Under the pieces are notes generated by a model. The model saw nothing but the letters and a program-made list of their open reading frames with translations, had not been told where the DNA came from and searched no databases. The translations under genes were made by a program, and so were the position numbers. A stretch of DNA of 64,000 nt from Argyresthia goedartella (lineage: Eukaryota; Arthropoda; Insecta; Lepidoptera; Argyresthiidae). The stretch covers positions 26,403,356 to 26,467,355 of the forward strand of contig OX463815.1 of the NCBI GenBank assembly GCA_949825045.1. The letters run 5' to 3'. This document shows positions 21,490 to 33,280 of the stretch, one piece after another. Positions within the stretch are counted from its first letter, which is position 1; each line of letters opens with the position of its first letter.

Positions 21490-22595
21490 TTACGATGGAA
21501 TTACGAGCATTCATTGTGGTTGGACTAGACGACTACACTTCCGGTTGTTGTGACTTTGTTATTCTTTAGCCTACACGCTACTAAAGTGCAAACAATTGAT
21601 AGTTACCTACTCTGGCGACACACCCTGGTACGTAAGTTTATCTTCTGAGACCTTCATCTTCTTTTAATAACAAGCCATCAACATCATGGCCATAAGCTAA
21701 GCAAGGCTGGCCAATGGACAATAGGTTTTTCAGGTGAGCACAAAATTTCTTAGATTGTGGCGGCGCCGGGCCACCATTACTAGTATATTCGCAACGAAAT
21801 TTATGCAGAAAAAACGCTCAAGTGCGGGTCCGTACCATCGTACATTAACTAAAAAAAATTGTTGTTTGTAAAGTAGGTTTACGATCGAGATGTTTACGTG
21901 ATAAGCCTCCGCTCGTGAGGATTCCGCGTGACAAGTTTCACGGAATGACTGGCAGCGCTCGAGATGAGACGGGAGATCGGTCCGTCTCTCTCTCGTTATA
22001 CCTGCGATCGCGCTCGTGAGGTTTTGGTGTGACACAAGTTTCTGAACATGTCACCCGACTAAAACGATTTTAAAGACGTTATCACGTCAAAATAATAAGT
22101 AAAATATTATATAACAGAAATAAAAATATACCTCGAATATTTTTTTTTTATTTCCGAATCCGGGATGACTCACTGACCAGGATATTCTTCTATTCGGGTG
22201 GTTCCCGATTACCTCCAAGAAAACTTGCCGATGAAAAAAATATTAAATAAATTGCATCATCGCAATGTGCAGTCGGGTCATAAATGAATAAGAAGCTGCA
22301 TAGTGTACGTGTTTATTATTATTTCTTCGAGTAATTTGTTTCTTACAGCAAACAATAAGTTTCTTACAAGTTTTCGAAGACAATAATAGTTATTCGGAGG
22401 GTTATAATACAGCTGATCTATTTATTTATTTATTTTGAGATAACATGGGACGTATGTCGATAGGTGGCGCAGGAAGTAATGTTGTATAATTTAATAAGAG
22501 ATAGACTAAAACTCAGTTACAATGCTATTTATAGTAATCTAAATGCTTACTTAACCACCCGCCGGCACGTGCATCGCACCGCACTCCAAAATGTG
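21490..22595. other. Unassigned interval with repeat scraps
   Basis: 21812-21845 (AACGCTCAAGTGCGGGTCCG) is an end fragment of the 11650-type lepidopteran repeat. 21850-22090 is moderately GC-rich with no coding signal. Confidence 0.45.
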
Positions 22596-22599
22596 TGTC

Positions 22600-24215
22600 C
22601 CACCACTCACCTCCACTCGTGTACCGCCAACTAACGAAATAAGTGCTCAGAGAAAAACTCTATTGTTCTCCGATAAATTAGATGCAGGACTTGGACCTCT
22701 ACTACATTATCGGCTTAACCAAAAAGTAACGAACATTTGCTGTTCAAATAATTCATTTGTAGATCTAAAATTAGTCGTGGTATCTATGATGATTATGGTA
22801 TGGTGGGAAATAATTCAAACATTAGTCGCAACGATTTCAATAAAAGTGTTGAAACACTTCTAAACTTACATAATAGGATGAAATGTAAATTTATACAATG
22901 CAATTTTCCATACACCTGTAATTTGATAGAACAACTTAACAAATCTGTGCATAGAATGAATATTATGTTATTTAATTGCAATGCCATCACAGCGATGCTG
23001 TTTTATATTCCTACATGAATAATTTTAGTCATAACTTTACTCTGACTCAGGATACGTTGTACCTGTCTAATAAATATAGAAAATTAGTAGCTATATTATT
23101 AGCATATGATATTATATATGCTATATTTGGTTTAACCAAGTTCAACTTGACATCAGCTGTTTTTATTGAACAGACTAATCAGAAACCTGCTTATGTTAAG
23201 GGTAAGAAGACATGCACCCCTATTGGGAATTCACCGGTTAATAATAGGTACTTTGCATGAAAGATTGGAATCTGTACCAAGTAATTTAAATGAGTTCATA
23301 AGACAACAGAGGAAATGTCTAACACACAAGAGCTACTAAATACGTCAAAGGGTAAGCCCCACTTAAATATTACCCATCAAAACATCCAGGGGCTACCTGG
23401 CAAAGAACTTGTATTAGAACTATTTCTAAAAAACATCTGACATGGATATTATTTCTATTACCGAACACTGGTTAAAGGAAAATATGACGTCTTTTAACAT
23501 AAATAATAACATAATTGCCAGTTGTTACAATACAAAGACTGCTGATAGAGGTGGTTCTTTAATCTTAGTAAAAATAATATTAAGGAGAAACAACGAAAAG
23601 ATATTCTTTCACTTACTGTTGAAAGATAAATAGAGGTATCCCGTATTGAGTTACATAGCCATATTATTGTTTGAGTCTACAGACCTCCGAGGGGTGAAAA
23701 AAGCCACGGCAATTTTGAACTATTTGAGAAAATTATGGAGATAGCCCTTACTATGTAATAACAAAAAAAAAGTGACAAACTTAATGTAGATTTTCTTGTA
23801 GATATCACAATGAAACAATGATTGATAACTTGTAACTTGATTCAAATCATTTCATTTATATCATGTATTTCTAGAGGCGACTAGAATTACACTTAACAGC
23901 CAAACTTGCTTAGATACCGTTTTTGAGACTGTGCATTCGCAAGTAAAAATGTATTTAACTGCTTACCATCCGATCACAGCGGTCAAACAGTTTCATTCAG
24001 AATTGCTAGTAAGGTTAAGACTGATCCATCATTTTATAGGCCTATTACATCCCAAAGACTAGAGACGTATACGAAAAACTTAGATATTAATTAATGAACA
24101 GAACCCAAACAAAATCTATTCAGACTTCTTCAACATTATTCAAACATAATTCAATAAAGTTTTTAAATTAAATAAAGTCAGTGACTACAACGGTTAATCT
24201 ATATGTAATGACTGG
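22600..24215 (+). pseudogene. LINE family B: ORF1 end and ORF2 start
   Basis: Upstream half of a LINE-B copy. 22640-23280 aligns with the C-terminal domain of the family A ORF1: LFSDKLDAGLGPLL (A: MYSDELGKNMGLQL), MVGNNSNISRNDF, FPYTCNLIEQLN (A: FPFSQSLSQHEN), LTQDTLYLSNKYRKLVAILL (A: LTKDRYYLSRFY) and the C-terminus LESVPSNLN (A: LESVPSSLN). ORF2 then starts about 23311, with THQNIQGLPGKELVLELF and MDIISITEHWLKENM (endonuclease glutamate), TADRGGSLILV, and an SDH-box remnant near 23970. Frameshifts and stops are frequent. It ends in the linker before the RT. Confidence 0.85.
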
Positions 24216-24997
24216 GCAACCAAGATATTTTTTTTTCATTAAATGATTAATGACAAGTATAATTTTCAATTTGATACTGTTTTTATTAAATTTGATGATA
24301 GCTGAGTTAATAATTCGTTAGGTTAGGTTAGACCTTTTGGATGTTCGATTAAATACTACTAATTTTTAACAACCGTGGAGGCAAATGGGACGGGATTTTT
24401 ATATTATAATAAACTTCATGATGTATTTCGGGAACTGATGTATGGCATTTTTATCTTCTCGAAACAATGGATGTGAGGAACACAGGTACAACCTGACCAG
24501 TTGACCCTACCTGATTCGTTGTGTCAGGATCGCTTATTGTTTTTAATGTATATTTTAAAAATATTTTCTACACACTTTAACTACCAATTGACATACATAT
24601 TATAGATTTTTTCTATTTCATTGCATACAAGAGATAATTATATATGAGTACATCTATAATTCATTTTCACACCACCTGCTCTAAAATAACACCTTACATA
24701 AAGCAGTTATTATAGCTCTAGACTTTAGCGGTCACATAAAGTTGTACTGTATTTCATTATATTACAACCTAGATCACTCCATGGTTTAAAGGGATTTTCA
24801 CTTCTCAAAGTTTAAAATCTAATTTCGTGAAATACGCACGGTGCTCACAGCTCAGCTCCCCAGGGGCGAGGGGACGGAGGCGGAGCGCGGCGCCGAACTT
24901 ATTCGACAATCGAGCTAGCCACGGCGCGCGGCGCGGCGAGCTGAATGGCACACATTTTAAATAAAACAAAACCCGCGATTGTTGTAAGACGCTGCAA
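24216..24997. other. Unassigned interval with GC-rich island
   Basis: 24840-24950 is strongly GC/CpG-rich (GGGCGAGGGGACGGAGGCGG; GGCGCGCGGCGCGGCGAGC), out of character with its surroundings. No ORF. 24367-24400 (TTAACAACCGTGGAGGCAAA, GGGACGGG) faintly resembles the piggyBac-like MITE end. Confidence 0.4.
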
Positions 24998-25030
24998 GTG
25001 GACTAATGTATCAAACATACATTAGTTCAC
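24998..25030. repeat. Hairpin GTGGACTAATGTA
   Basis: 13-bp arms with one mismatch, loop TCAAACA. It lies at the 3' edge of the Tc1/mariner relic and could be part of its end. Confidence 0.75.
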
Positions 25031-25032
25031 TT

Positions 25033-25700
25033 TCATATTAATTTACTTTGATAAAATGCAGTTTTAGTAGCCTTGCTTTTTATATTTTCTCGCAGGAGGT
25101 GCGAAAAGTAGCGTATACTCCTCGGGGATAAAGCTGTTTTGTCTTTGGCACGCTTGAACCCTCCACTGCACTCAGGACTCAGTTCGCTTGGGAATTCACT
25201 CTCATTATTGGCCACTGCTTTAATCAGAGATGCTTTGAGACACTCCGAATTACAATGAGGTTTAGCGCAGACCTTCTCCTCTAAGTACTGCCATATTTTA
25301 TTATCCAATGGATTCAAGTCTGGACTCGAGAAGGACCAGTCTTCGTTCAGTTGGGCCTGAATAGGAGACCCAAAGCAAAACCATGAATGACAAAGCATGG
25401 TGACCACGCTGAACACGTGGGATATGTCTGCTTGCTTCTTCACTGTTATGCGCATACACTCTATAATTCTGTTTGTTAAAACTTGCCTCGACATTATTTT
25501 TTTATTCCTTCGAAAAAAGGATTTCGCGGTATTCTGCTGGAGTACAAACAGTACGAGGACCACTGCTCCTCTGCTTATTTTCTGATCTCGAATATTCCCT
25601 GAATCGTTTGACTGTACGATAAACGAACCTCAATGTTTTTTTTTTCAGCAGTTTGCAAATCTCAGTTTTCGCGTGACGCATCGATGTAATGCAATTAAGG
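25033..25700 (-). pseudogene. Tc1/mariner-superfamily transposase relic
   Basis: Minus strand. The N-terminal half (25700-25510) reads KTEICKLLKKKTLRFVYRTV and KRFREYSRSENKQRSSGPRT, a helix-turn-helix plus the GRPRT-like hook typical of Tc1/mariner enzymes. The C-terminal part (ORF 25033-25563) has DWSFSSPDLNPLDNKIWQYL and EEKVCAKPH, where SSPDLNPLD carries the last catalytic aspartate. The middle of the catalytic domain is lost or frameshifted (HALSFMVLLWVS-like text). SSPDLNP with a following D suggests a maT/DD37D-like lineage; that is inference. Confidence 0.75.
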
Positions 25701-27185
25701 CAACTCTATAGTATGTTCGCGTCCACTCCATTTTTCAAAATATAGAAAATTGCAGAAAACCTATGATCTAAGTTTCTTAAAATATTCGTATTTCGAACGC
25801 CCTTAACTTTTTTTTGGTTCGCGTTCTAAATTCGAAGTTTGAGGTATGTGACAAAACTTATGGCCCGAAGTCGGGCCAAGACGCATGTAGCTCGCTTTAA
25901 TTTTAAAAAAAAATCCAAATATAACGCTACAGAAAACTTTTTATTTGTAACTTCTTGTGTAGAATGAAGTCCTTAGTGTGGCTTTTAAATTTGCTGTAGC
26001 GTCATTTATCGGTGGATTTCAATCACATTTGAGAGGCACACTGAGGAATTCAAAAACAAATGGGGGTAACTGTAACGTTGTTGTAGATAAAGTTATATAC
26101 CTGAATTATCTTAAGAGTAGTATTTTAGTCTACAAAGCCAGGCAAAATTAAAACATTCCGGAAATTCAGCTCGCATTTTTATATATACCAATGCACTAAT
26201 CTAATGTTCTAGATAGTTACATAAGTTTAATGTTTACCGATAAAAGATGGCTTTGAATGTATACAGCATCGCGATATGATTGTGCTTCCGCTGTGATATA
26301 TGTATACAGCTGACATGACTGCTATATATATATAGGTATCACAAATACAAAACTCTGAAACGTCTTTGCTAAGCCATGAGAAAAGGAAAATTATTGATTT
26401 GAAAGTTATAATTATAAGGGCTCGCGAGGTCTACTGTTCTCACAGAACCACAAGTGTTACGAACTTTAACTTTACAGGCCGAAAAGACAAAAAAAATATA
26501 AAATAAATTGCATTAAACCGTGAGCCAAGTTGATAAAATCTTGGTTTATCTTGTAAATGATAATATATCAACCCAACGCGCCTTTTACGTAAATTCCTAC
26601 AATTCAGATTCTTTTTAGTTGATGCTGAAATTGTAATCTTAAAATAATCTAGACTCGAGATTTGATCTCCTTTCCATTGGCCTCAGGCGCGAAGAACAGG
26701 AAGCCAGCTCGGATTAATCTTGGGTCAAGTTTGTCATTCCATATTCAAATTATATGGAATGTCACACCACAACTCGAATTTATTACGGAGTTCAATGCTA
26801 ACTGGCGTTATATATTAGAGGATGGTCACCCGGAACTTACGGACATGTAAATTGATCTCTAGCCATGACTTTGGCCGCTACGTGTCACGCACTCGTCATA
26901 AGATCAAACAATCACAAGTACAAAAAAAAACATGATACTCGAGGCCCGTCGCGACCTTTGAATTTTGGTAAATAGCACTGAGCAAATATTTGAGAAACTA
27001 CCTTATGTAGACGTAGATTTGAATACTTATGCTTGAACATGTTGTAATAGAGCAGTGTTTTTCAAATTTTTGGGTTCACGACCCCCTTTCGAGACCGAAA
27101 ATTCTAGCGAAACCCCATCTAAAGGTAGCAAGAACCAGGTTTAGAACATAAACTGTATTATTACAAGTTGCTCAGTGCTGGCCTT
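25701..27185. other. Unassigned 1.5-kb interval
   Basis: AT-rich, no ORF of note. TATATATATA strings near 26320-26335. No recognisable repeat. Confidence 0.4.
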
Positions 27186-27189
27186 TAAC

Positions 27190-27375
27190 TCATAGGCCCT
27201 CCGGGCAGCGTCTTCTGAAAAGCCCGTGGGGTACAACGCTGGACCGCGTTGTCCCCCACGGGCTTTTCAGGATTTCGAACCGCTTGAAAAGCCAAAACGC
27301 TACAGTGCATTCAACGTACAACATTGACAATTCACCGTCTGATAGCCCGTGGGGTACAACGCTGCGACCCATGCA
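27190..27375. repeat. GCCCGTGGGG palindrome cluster, left
   Basis: Contains a near-perfect hairpin (27215-27239 and 27246-27270, arms CTGAAAAGCCCGTGGGGTAC..., loop TGGACC) and a further AGCCCGTGGGGTACAACGCT at about 27343-27362. It begins CAGCGTCTTCTGAAAAGCC, the inverted counterpart of the end of the cluster at 28600-28875. Confidence 0.8.
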
Positions 27376-28124
27376 TGCACTAAGCATGAAAGAGAAAGTG
27401 GATTAGCGTACCAAGCGCGTGCAGTGCAAGGTCAGAACTTCTCACCGGTGTTTTTTTTTTGATACAGTTATTGTTAGTATCGTAACCAAGATTTGCGAAA
27501 CAATAAACTACCTGTTATTATTCTTGGATGAGGATTTTGAGTTGATTAGATTTGACGATGACAATAGTGGAGAACAAATTTTCTCGTGCGGGTTGCGGTG
27601 GAAACTGAAAAGTGAGTGTTACGAAAAACAGTGCGATAGGTTAATCAAAATATTATGTGCCAATACCCACACCAACAAGATCACGAAGAGACGATATTAC
27701 TCAATGCGATACGTTTTCAGAAAATAATATGTGTGTCAACATGCACATATCAACAACAACAAAAACCTATAATTTTACTATTATTTGTATGTTTCACTTA
27801 TTTTTGTTTACATAGAAACTCTACCTATTTCCTGTACCTATTTCTAATGTTATAAAATTTGGCGCGTAAATGACAGTCAAAATGTCATTTACGAACAATC
27901 ATACAAGGTTAATTTTCGTAATTATCTATGCCTAGATAGAGATTTGCAATTTTCACAGAATTTATATTTCTGTTGCCGCTATAGGTAGTACCAAATAACG
28001 AACGAGGTAGGTAGGTAAACGATATTTTATAAATATAAGGGCGGGAGACCAATACAAAGCGACGTGTTTTAATAGCGTCTACCAAATAATGTTTATTCAA
28101 ATACCTACCTTACTAACAACATAA
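27376..28124. other. Unassigned interval between palindrome clusters
   Basis: 27940-27990 (TTTTCACAGAATTTATATTT, CTGTTGCCGCTA) is a scrap of the 11650-type repeat. Otherwise AT-rich without signal. Confidence 0.45.
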
Positions 28125-28235
28125 AATGACGTCACACCTTTTCCTATATATGGGGTGGCAGAGGCACAATTGTGCCCACTTTTAGCCAGTCATTAAATAC
28201 TCCATTTTTGCGTGACAGGTGGCTGCCAATCACAA
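28125..28235 (+). repeat. Dispersed lepidopteran repeat, copy
   Basis: GACGTCACACCTTTTCCTAT, then GGGGTGGCAGAGGCACAATT, GCCCACTTTTAGCCAGT and CTCCATTTTTGCGTGACAGG. The same order occurs at 28310, 34985 and 55892. Confidence 0.75.
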
Positions 28236-28309
28236 AGTCTAAAATATTTCAGATCTAGTTTCGAATCCAAAAATGGATCAGAAATGATATTATTTTCCTT
28301 TAACATAAT

Positions 28310-28430
28310 ATAACATCACGCCTTTTCCCTATGGGGTGGCAGAGGCACAATTATGCCCACTTTTAGCCAGTTTATCATTGCTCCGTTTTGCAAGACAAGA
28401 GGCTAGCCCATCGCCGTAGCAATGGGGTAA
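28310..28430 (+). repeat. Dispersed lepidopteran repeat, fullest copy
   Basis: ACATCACGCCTTTTCCCTAT, GGGGTGGCAGAGGCACAATT, CCACTTTTAGCCAG, TGCTCCGTTTTGCAAGACA and AGGCTAGCCCATCGCCGTAG, ending AATGGGGTAATGAAGG. It shows that the GGCTAGCCCATCGCC motif, seen alone elsewhere, is the distal part of the same repeat. Confidence 0.75.
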
Positions 28431-28599
28431 TGAAGGTTTTCCATCACCGTTAAAATATATAAAGATTGTCTCAGGATTGGAAAATCGGCCGTAACTTGAA
28501 CGAATTTGAACTATAAGAAGTACAAATTTTAAATTACCAAAATTAGGAAATACATGAGTGCGTTGTTGTTGTTTTTGAACCAGAAGCTTATTCACAAAA

Positions 28600-28875
28600 G
28601 CAGGCGCTGTACCCCACGGGCTATTCAGACGATGAATTATCAGTGTGACCGCTGAAAACCCCGTAAGGTACAACGCAGCGTCGCGCTGTAGCGCTCTGGC
28701 TTTTCAAGAGGTTTGAAGTTATAAAAAGCCCGTGGGGCACAACGCGCCCCACGGTCTTTTCAGAAGACGCTGTATTCTGAATGACGACGAATGTCAATGT
28801 GAGCGCAGAAAATCCCTGTGTGGTACAAAGCAGCGTCACGCTATAGCACTCTGGCTTTTCAGAAGACGCCTCCGG
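28600..28875. repeat. GCCCGTGGGG palindrome cluster, right
   Basis: Several inverted and direct units: TACCCCACGGGCTATTCAGA (28610), AAGCCCGTGGGGCACAACGC followed by its own complement (28725-28763), two copies of CAGCGTCxCGCTxTAGCxCTC (28675 and 28831) and the end GGCTTTTCAGAAGACGCC. With 27190-27375 it may form the arms of one 1.69-kb foldback element. Confidence 0.75.
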
Positions 28876-28879
28876 GCAA

Positions 28880-29655
28880 ATAATGCATCTGGCACCGATT
28901 TATAAACGTGAGAGTTTGAGGATGTGTGAGGATGTTTGTTACCTTCGCACGAGAAAATCACGTACTTTTAACATTTAAAAGAGTTTTTTCCCTTTTCCAT
29001 ATGGCCCATAAGTTGAAATTCGAGCAACTAATAATTCTAATAACTAACTAATAAAAATAAAAATAAATTACAGGGTTTTATTTAGATAGTCACAAAGAAT
29101 TACTCGATTCTAGCAAAAAGATTGCACACGTGAATATGCAAAGCCTCAATCTTTATAAGCTGTCTCTGCTAGAGGTGTGGCTTACTGGAGAGGTAGGTAA
29201 AAAAATCTCGTGTGTGTGTGAATTGAGTAAGATCTATTTCGAATACATATACCAGTAATTAAATTGGTAAGCTTCTTTTGTCTGAAAAGAGGACCCCTAA
29301 GTTGGCTGTTGCATTTACATACGAGAAGATACTCTCTTCAGCGAGATGTAAGCAATAAATGGCTTTGCTGTCCCAAATATATTTTGAATCTGTGGTGTTA
29401 ATCTATTATTTGTGTCGACAGGCTAACAACCGCAAAAGATGTCATTATTTTTTTCAAATGTTGGGAGAATGTTTTTAATTAGTTTTTCAAATTCAAGGAA
29501 CGTAGAGTTTATTTTGTGGCTACTTCAACATTGGCACTCTCATAGACTCGGGAGAATCGAATGAGTTCAAAAGTTACTTCTGTGTTTTAGGATGATGTTT
29601 ATGAACCACAGCCGTATATGTATTGATAATATTTTTTCCTACTGAGAGGTGACCG
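28880..29655. other. Unassigned interval
   Basis: No coding or repeat signal found. Confidence 0.4.
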
Positions 29656-29656
29656 A

Positions 29657-29790
29657 TGCAAATTATTATTATTATTATTAATCGTTTATTTTCAAGCATC
29701 TAGGCCCATAAATAGAATTACATAACATTACACATTAAATTAAAATATACATTAAATTACACATTCATTATTATATAAAATTAATGACTT
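29657..29790 (-). mobile_element. LINE 3' end with (ATT)n tail
   Basis: ATT microsatellite at 29658-29680, then AATCGTTTATTTTCAAGCAT and TAGGCCCATAAATAG. This reads as the reversed polyadenylation side of a LINE-type 3' UTR. No coding part remains. Confidence 0.5.
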
Positions 29791-29799
29791 AGAATTAGC

Positions 29800-31770
29800 T
29801 TTATCTGATCACACACTTCAATATGCCTCCCTGATATCCCAGTACAAGACACTCATAAAAATCTATAAACAGGTTCGATCTTTAGGGGATGAAAGCTTAC
29901 AAAAGCTACTGGGAATTTGTTAAAAATATTTTGGAAGGATGTATATGGTGAGGAGGATTTCAACAATAGCCTATATATTTTTCACGACATTCTAGTCAAG
30001 TCATTTAAGTGTCCATGCCCACTGATAAAGGCTACGGAGGGCATAAAAGAATCATATGAACCTTTTTATTTCATCTAAAATCTACGACTGAACCCTTCAG
30101 ACCCGAGCAACTGCGTGAAAGAGAAACTAGCTGAAGGATACAAGCTCAGCTGGCCGATCTGGAAATCTCTCAACCGTCTCAGAGCTGGAGTGGGGAGGTC
30201 CAGAGCTAACCTGGCGAGGTGGGGCATCATCTCGGAACTAGACACGGCGTGCGTCTGTGGATACCCGAGACAGACGATTGCGCACATGACTGGGTGCCCT
30301 GCGTGCCCGACAACCTGCACGGACGAGGAGCAGTATAAGGCTACCGAGCGAGCTATTGCGGTTGCGGCCTTTTGGGCCGCCCGTATCTGAGATGACCGTC
30401 GACTCGAAAAGAAGAAGATTTCATCTAAACTCTTTAAAAACGCCGATTATCTCAAACACTATTAAGGTTTTCTCCACTATTCTGAAGAGAGCAATAAAAA
30501 ATAATGAGCAATAATAAAAATATATTATCTTCTCATGATGAAGTGAAAGTGATGGATAAAATTCCCGTAGCAAGCTGTTCCCATGTTGCTGCTAACTTTT
30601 TTAACTCGCACTTCACAAATACGTCTATCGTAATGTAAACCAGAACACCTAGACTAAAGAAGAACAAAAGAACAAAAAAGAAGAACATTTTTGTCTCACC
30701 TGTTTGCGCTCAAGAATTACACAAAGTCATGTAAAGTTCAAAAACAACAAGACAAGTGGGTATGATGGTATATCAATATTAGTTCTTAAGTACATACTTA
30801 ATGCTATATTAGGCCCTTTAATCTTGCTTTTAAATCGATCGATAGGGAATATTTCCAACATATTAAAAAGGCACATGTAAAACCATTTCATGAAGGGGGT
30901 GACAAGTTGGATGCCGTGAAGTATAGACAGATTTCCCTGCTTCCAGCACTGTCCAAGGCTGTAGTTGAAAAACTTCTAAAAAAAATATAAGAAGGGAGTA
31001 CAATATGATTTTCAAAAAAACTTTTCTACTATAGACGCGATATTTGATTTGGTTGACTTTGTAGCTGAATCTCTTGACGAAAACCAAAACGTTATGACCG
31101 TCTTTCTTGACTTGTCTAAGGCTTTTGAACATACGGACCATAGCATGCTGGATATATTAAATAAATGTAATTCACGAGGCGAACTTTCTAAATGTTCCAA
31201 TTTTATTTGGAGAATCGGCATTAGAGAGTAATATTGTCCAGTATTATTGAAAATAATACCGTCCTAGAAATATAATCAAATAGTCGACCAATCACAGTTG
31301 GTGTGCCGAACGTCAGTATTTTGGCTCCTATATGATTTTTGCTGTACGTCATCGTATCATCATCTGACTATTATTTTATTTGCGGATGATGTATCAGTTT
31401 TTTTCAAGTTCAAACGCATTACGCAAATTTACCTGTAGTTATAAACACCACTACTGGCATATTTAACAATTGGTTTAATCGGCTGAACTCAAGTACAAAA
31501 ACCTCAACTTCAACACAATAAGAATAAAATAGAGTTTGTATCTCATGTCAATTTCTGGAATAAACTGGAAGAAACACGTAAGAAGAGAGCCATACGAATC
31601 ATAAATGGAATCATTGAAGCATTGAATCCAGTAGGTCCTCGTTTAAGGAGTTAAAACTTCCTACCGTCGTGGCTCTCCATGTAATCGAGCTTTGTAAATT
31701 GGTAAGACGCTGCCCAGAAAAATATATGGAGTATGAAAGTATATCCGCACCATGACTTTGTAAACTATCT
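29800..31770 (+). pseudogene. Old LINE relic (family D, Jockey-like)
   Basis: Heavily decayed ORF2 on the plus strand. Recognisable pieces are the linker before the RT (DVYGEEDFNNSLYIFHDILV, 29935-29995), RT block KYRQISLLPALSKAVVEKLL (30920-30985), FSTIDAIFDLVDFVAESLDE and FLDLSKAFEHTDH with the first catalytic Asp (31025-31140), ILFADDVSVFFK with the YxDD-type motif (about 31370-31405) and C-terminal KKRAIRIINGIIEALNP and KLPTVVALHVIELCKLVR (31580-31710). Stops and frameshifts throughout. A younger LINE piece is inserted at 30081-30417. Confidence 0.8.
30081..30417 (+). mobile_element. 5'-truncated LINE inserted in LINE D, 12-bp TSD
   Basis: Encodes the last 90 or so residues of a different LINE ORF2: WPIWKSLNRLRAGVGRSRAN, LARWGIISELDTACVCGYP, then QTIAHMTGCPACP, a CCHC-like knuckle (C-x-C...H...C), ending VAAFWAARI and a stop. 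It finishes with a short GAAGAAGA tail. The target duplication ATTTCATCTAAA is present at 30068-30079 and 30418-30429, which proves target-primed insertion into the older LINE. The frame is uninterrupted, so the insertion is relatively young. Confidence 0.9.
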
Positions 31771-32589
31771 TTTGCGGTCTTAAACCCAACCTATTTACGA
31801 CTTTTCACTAAAATCATATAGCCTATTACTCTATCTAGTCTCTACAAATCCAACAACACCTTATTTGTTAAAATCCGTCAAACTGTTTGGGCTGTAGCGG
31901 TTTTTTGAAATTTTTAAACCCCACATCTCTGCCATTTTGAAAATTTTCCAAAAACTGAATGGATAAAATAATTCTATTTATTTATCGAACCTGCTCACAA
32001 AAATTCACGAGAATCAGAATCAGTTGAGAAATGCGGCCTGTAGAGTATAACATTCGGACACACATCCGGACATATGAAAGCATGTTTTCCCAATCCTGAA
32101 CGGAGATGCTTCACTCGCTCGGTCAAAAATGATCTCTTATATTTTCAGTGTGATTGTGTCCATAGAAACTTAATGTGGTTGTGTACTTTGTAACATTAAT
32201 TGTACTCGTGAAATCATAAAATCTTAAATAATTTCAATTGCTACACCCTATGGGTATCATCACATAGGTACTTAAGTGATGTAAAATGTAACACCTCCAT
32301 CAAACATATAATTTATTGCAACAAACTAACTAAAAATGGTTATTAAATTGATCAAATGGCAATTTCTAAATCTCAAGACGTATTTTGTTGTAGTTGTTTT
32401 GGTTGAATGATAGCTCAGGCTGGCATTTTCGTTTCCTTTGCTTAATTTATGAGTGGGTCTTGTATTAGATCTACTCGACTTGATCGAATTGAGCAAGCTA
32501 TAAGTACATAGCATATCTTGCAGGTTATAGAGCGAGGCAGTACAAAATGGCGACTTGATTGATGAGGAGGTCTTTACTTAGGCTCCTAT
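31771..32589. other. Unassigned interval
   Basis: AT-rich without recognisable coding or repeat content. Confidence 0.4.
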
Positions 32590-32790
32590 TTTTTTCTTTT
32601 TTTTACATAGCATATTCTGTGTCTCACTGCTGGCCAAAGGCCTCCCTTGATCGTACCCACAAATTCCTATCGGCTGTCATGCCGACCCAATCTGACTGGA
32701 ACCTATCCAGGTCATCCCTCCATCTCCTGCTGGGCCTTCTCCTGCGCCGGTTTCCGTCTGCAGGCACCCAGGCTCCTATTACACTATCAT
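32590..32790 (-). pseudogene. RTE-type LINE C-terminal fragment
   Basis: On the minus strand the sequence reads as the end of an RTE-like ORF2: a basic RRRR-rich stretch, a W..DL..F..DW motif region (complement of CCAATCTGACTGGAACCTAT), a TADR-like block and a final GGLWPAV-type box (complement of CACTGCTGGCCAAAGGCCTC). This order is common at the 3' end of RTE/BovB-type LINEs in insects. Frameshifted; only about 200 bp survive. An AT dinucleotide repeat follows. Confidence 0.6.
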
Positions 32791-32832
32791 ATATATAAAT
32801 ATATATATATATATTCTATATATTCTTTCTCT
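32790..32832. repeat. AT-rich microsatellite
   Basis: ATATATAAATATATATATAT and flanking TATA runs. Confidence 0.85.
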
Positions 32833-33010
32833 CTTACCTATAATATGTGTGAAAGATAATGATTCATTCATATGATCACAGATACCTAATATGATAATGT
32901 AATATGTAATATGGCTTAAGTGGGTGTACGGGAGGCTGGATAGACATTAAAGATGTGCCGACGAATCGCCAACTAGTCGGTTAAGCCGAATGGTTCAATT
33001 TTCCCAATTT

Positions 33011-33280
33011 GTGTTCCCATTTTTTCACACCCCCCTCTTGGTAACAATGTTACAAACTGAGAAAAAAAAACAAGTTTGTAACACTGTTACCAACTGGGAA
33101 TGAAAATATAATGTGATTCCCATTTTGTCACACCCTTGTGTAACAGTGTTACAAACTGGGAAGAAAATAGTGCCAGTTTGTAACATTACAAACTGGAACC
33201 TTCCCATTTTGTCATACAATTGATCATGGATTGTCTTAAGTAGGTAGGTAGCTATAAAAATAGGATTGTCAAAATCAAAC
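33011..33280. repeat. Foldback arm, left (GTAACANTGTTAC palindromes)
   Basis: Contains 13-bp palindromes GTAACAATGTTAC (33041), GTAACACTGTTAC (33078) and GTAACAGTGTTAC (33140), plus TTTGTAACATTACAAA (about 33177), each next to AAACTGGGAA. The inner end TAGCTATAAAAATAGGATTG matches, in reverse complement, the start of the arm at 37111-37332. Confidence 0.9.

Noticed and set aside
24316..24334. TTAGG-like repeats (GTTAGGTTAGGTTAG), the insect telomere unit
   Set aside because: Only about two and a half units, so chance or an unrelated motif.
24840..24950. CpG-rich island as a promoter
   Set aside because: No TATA, initiator, ORF or splice signal next to it; left as an unexplained composition change.
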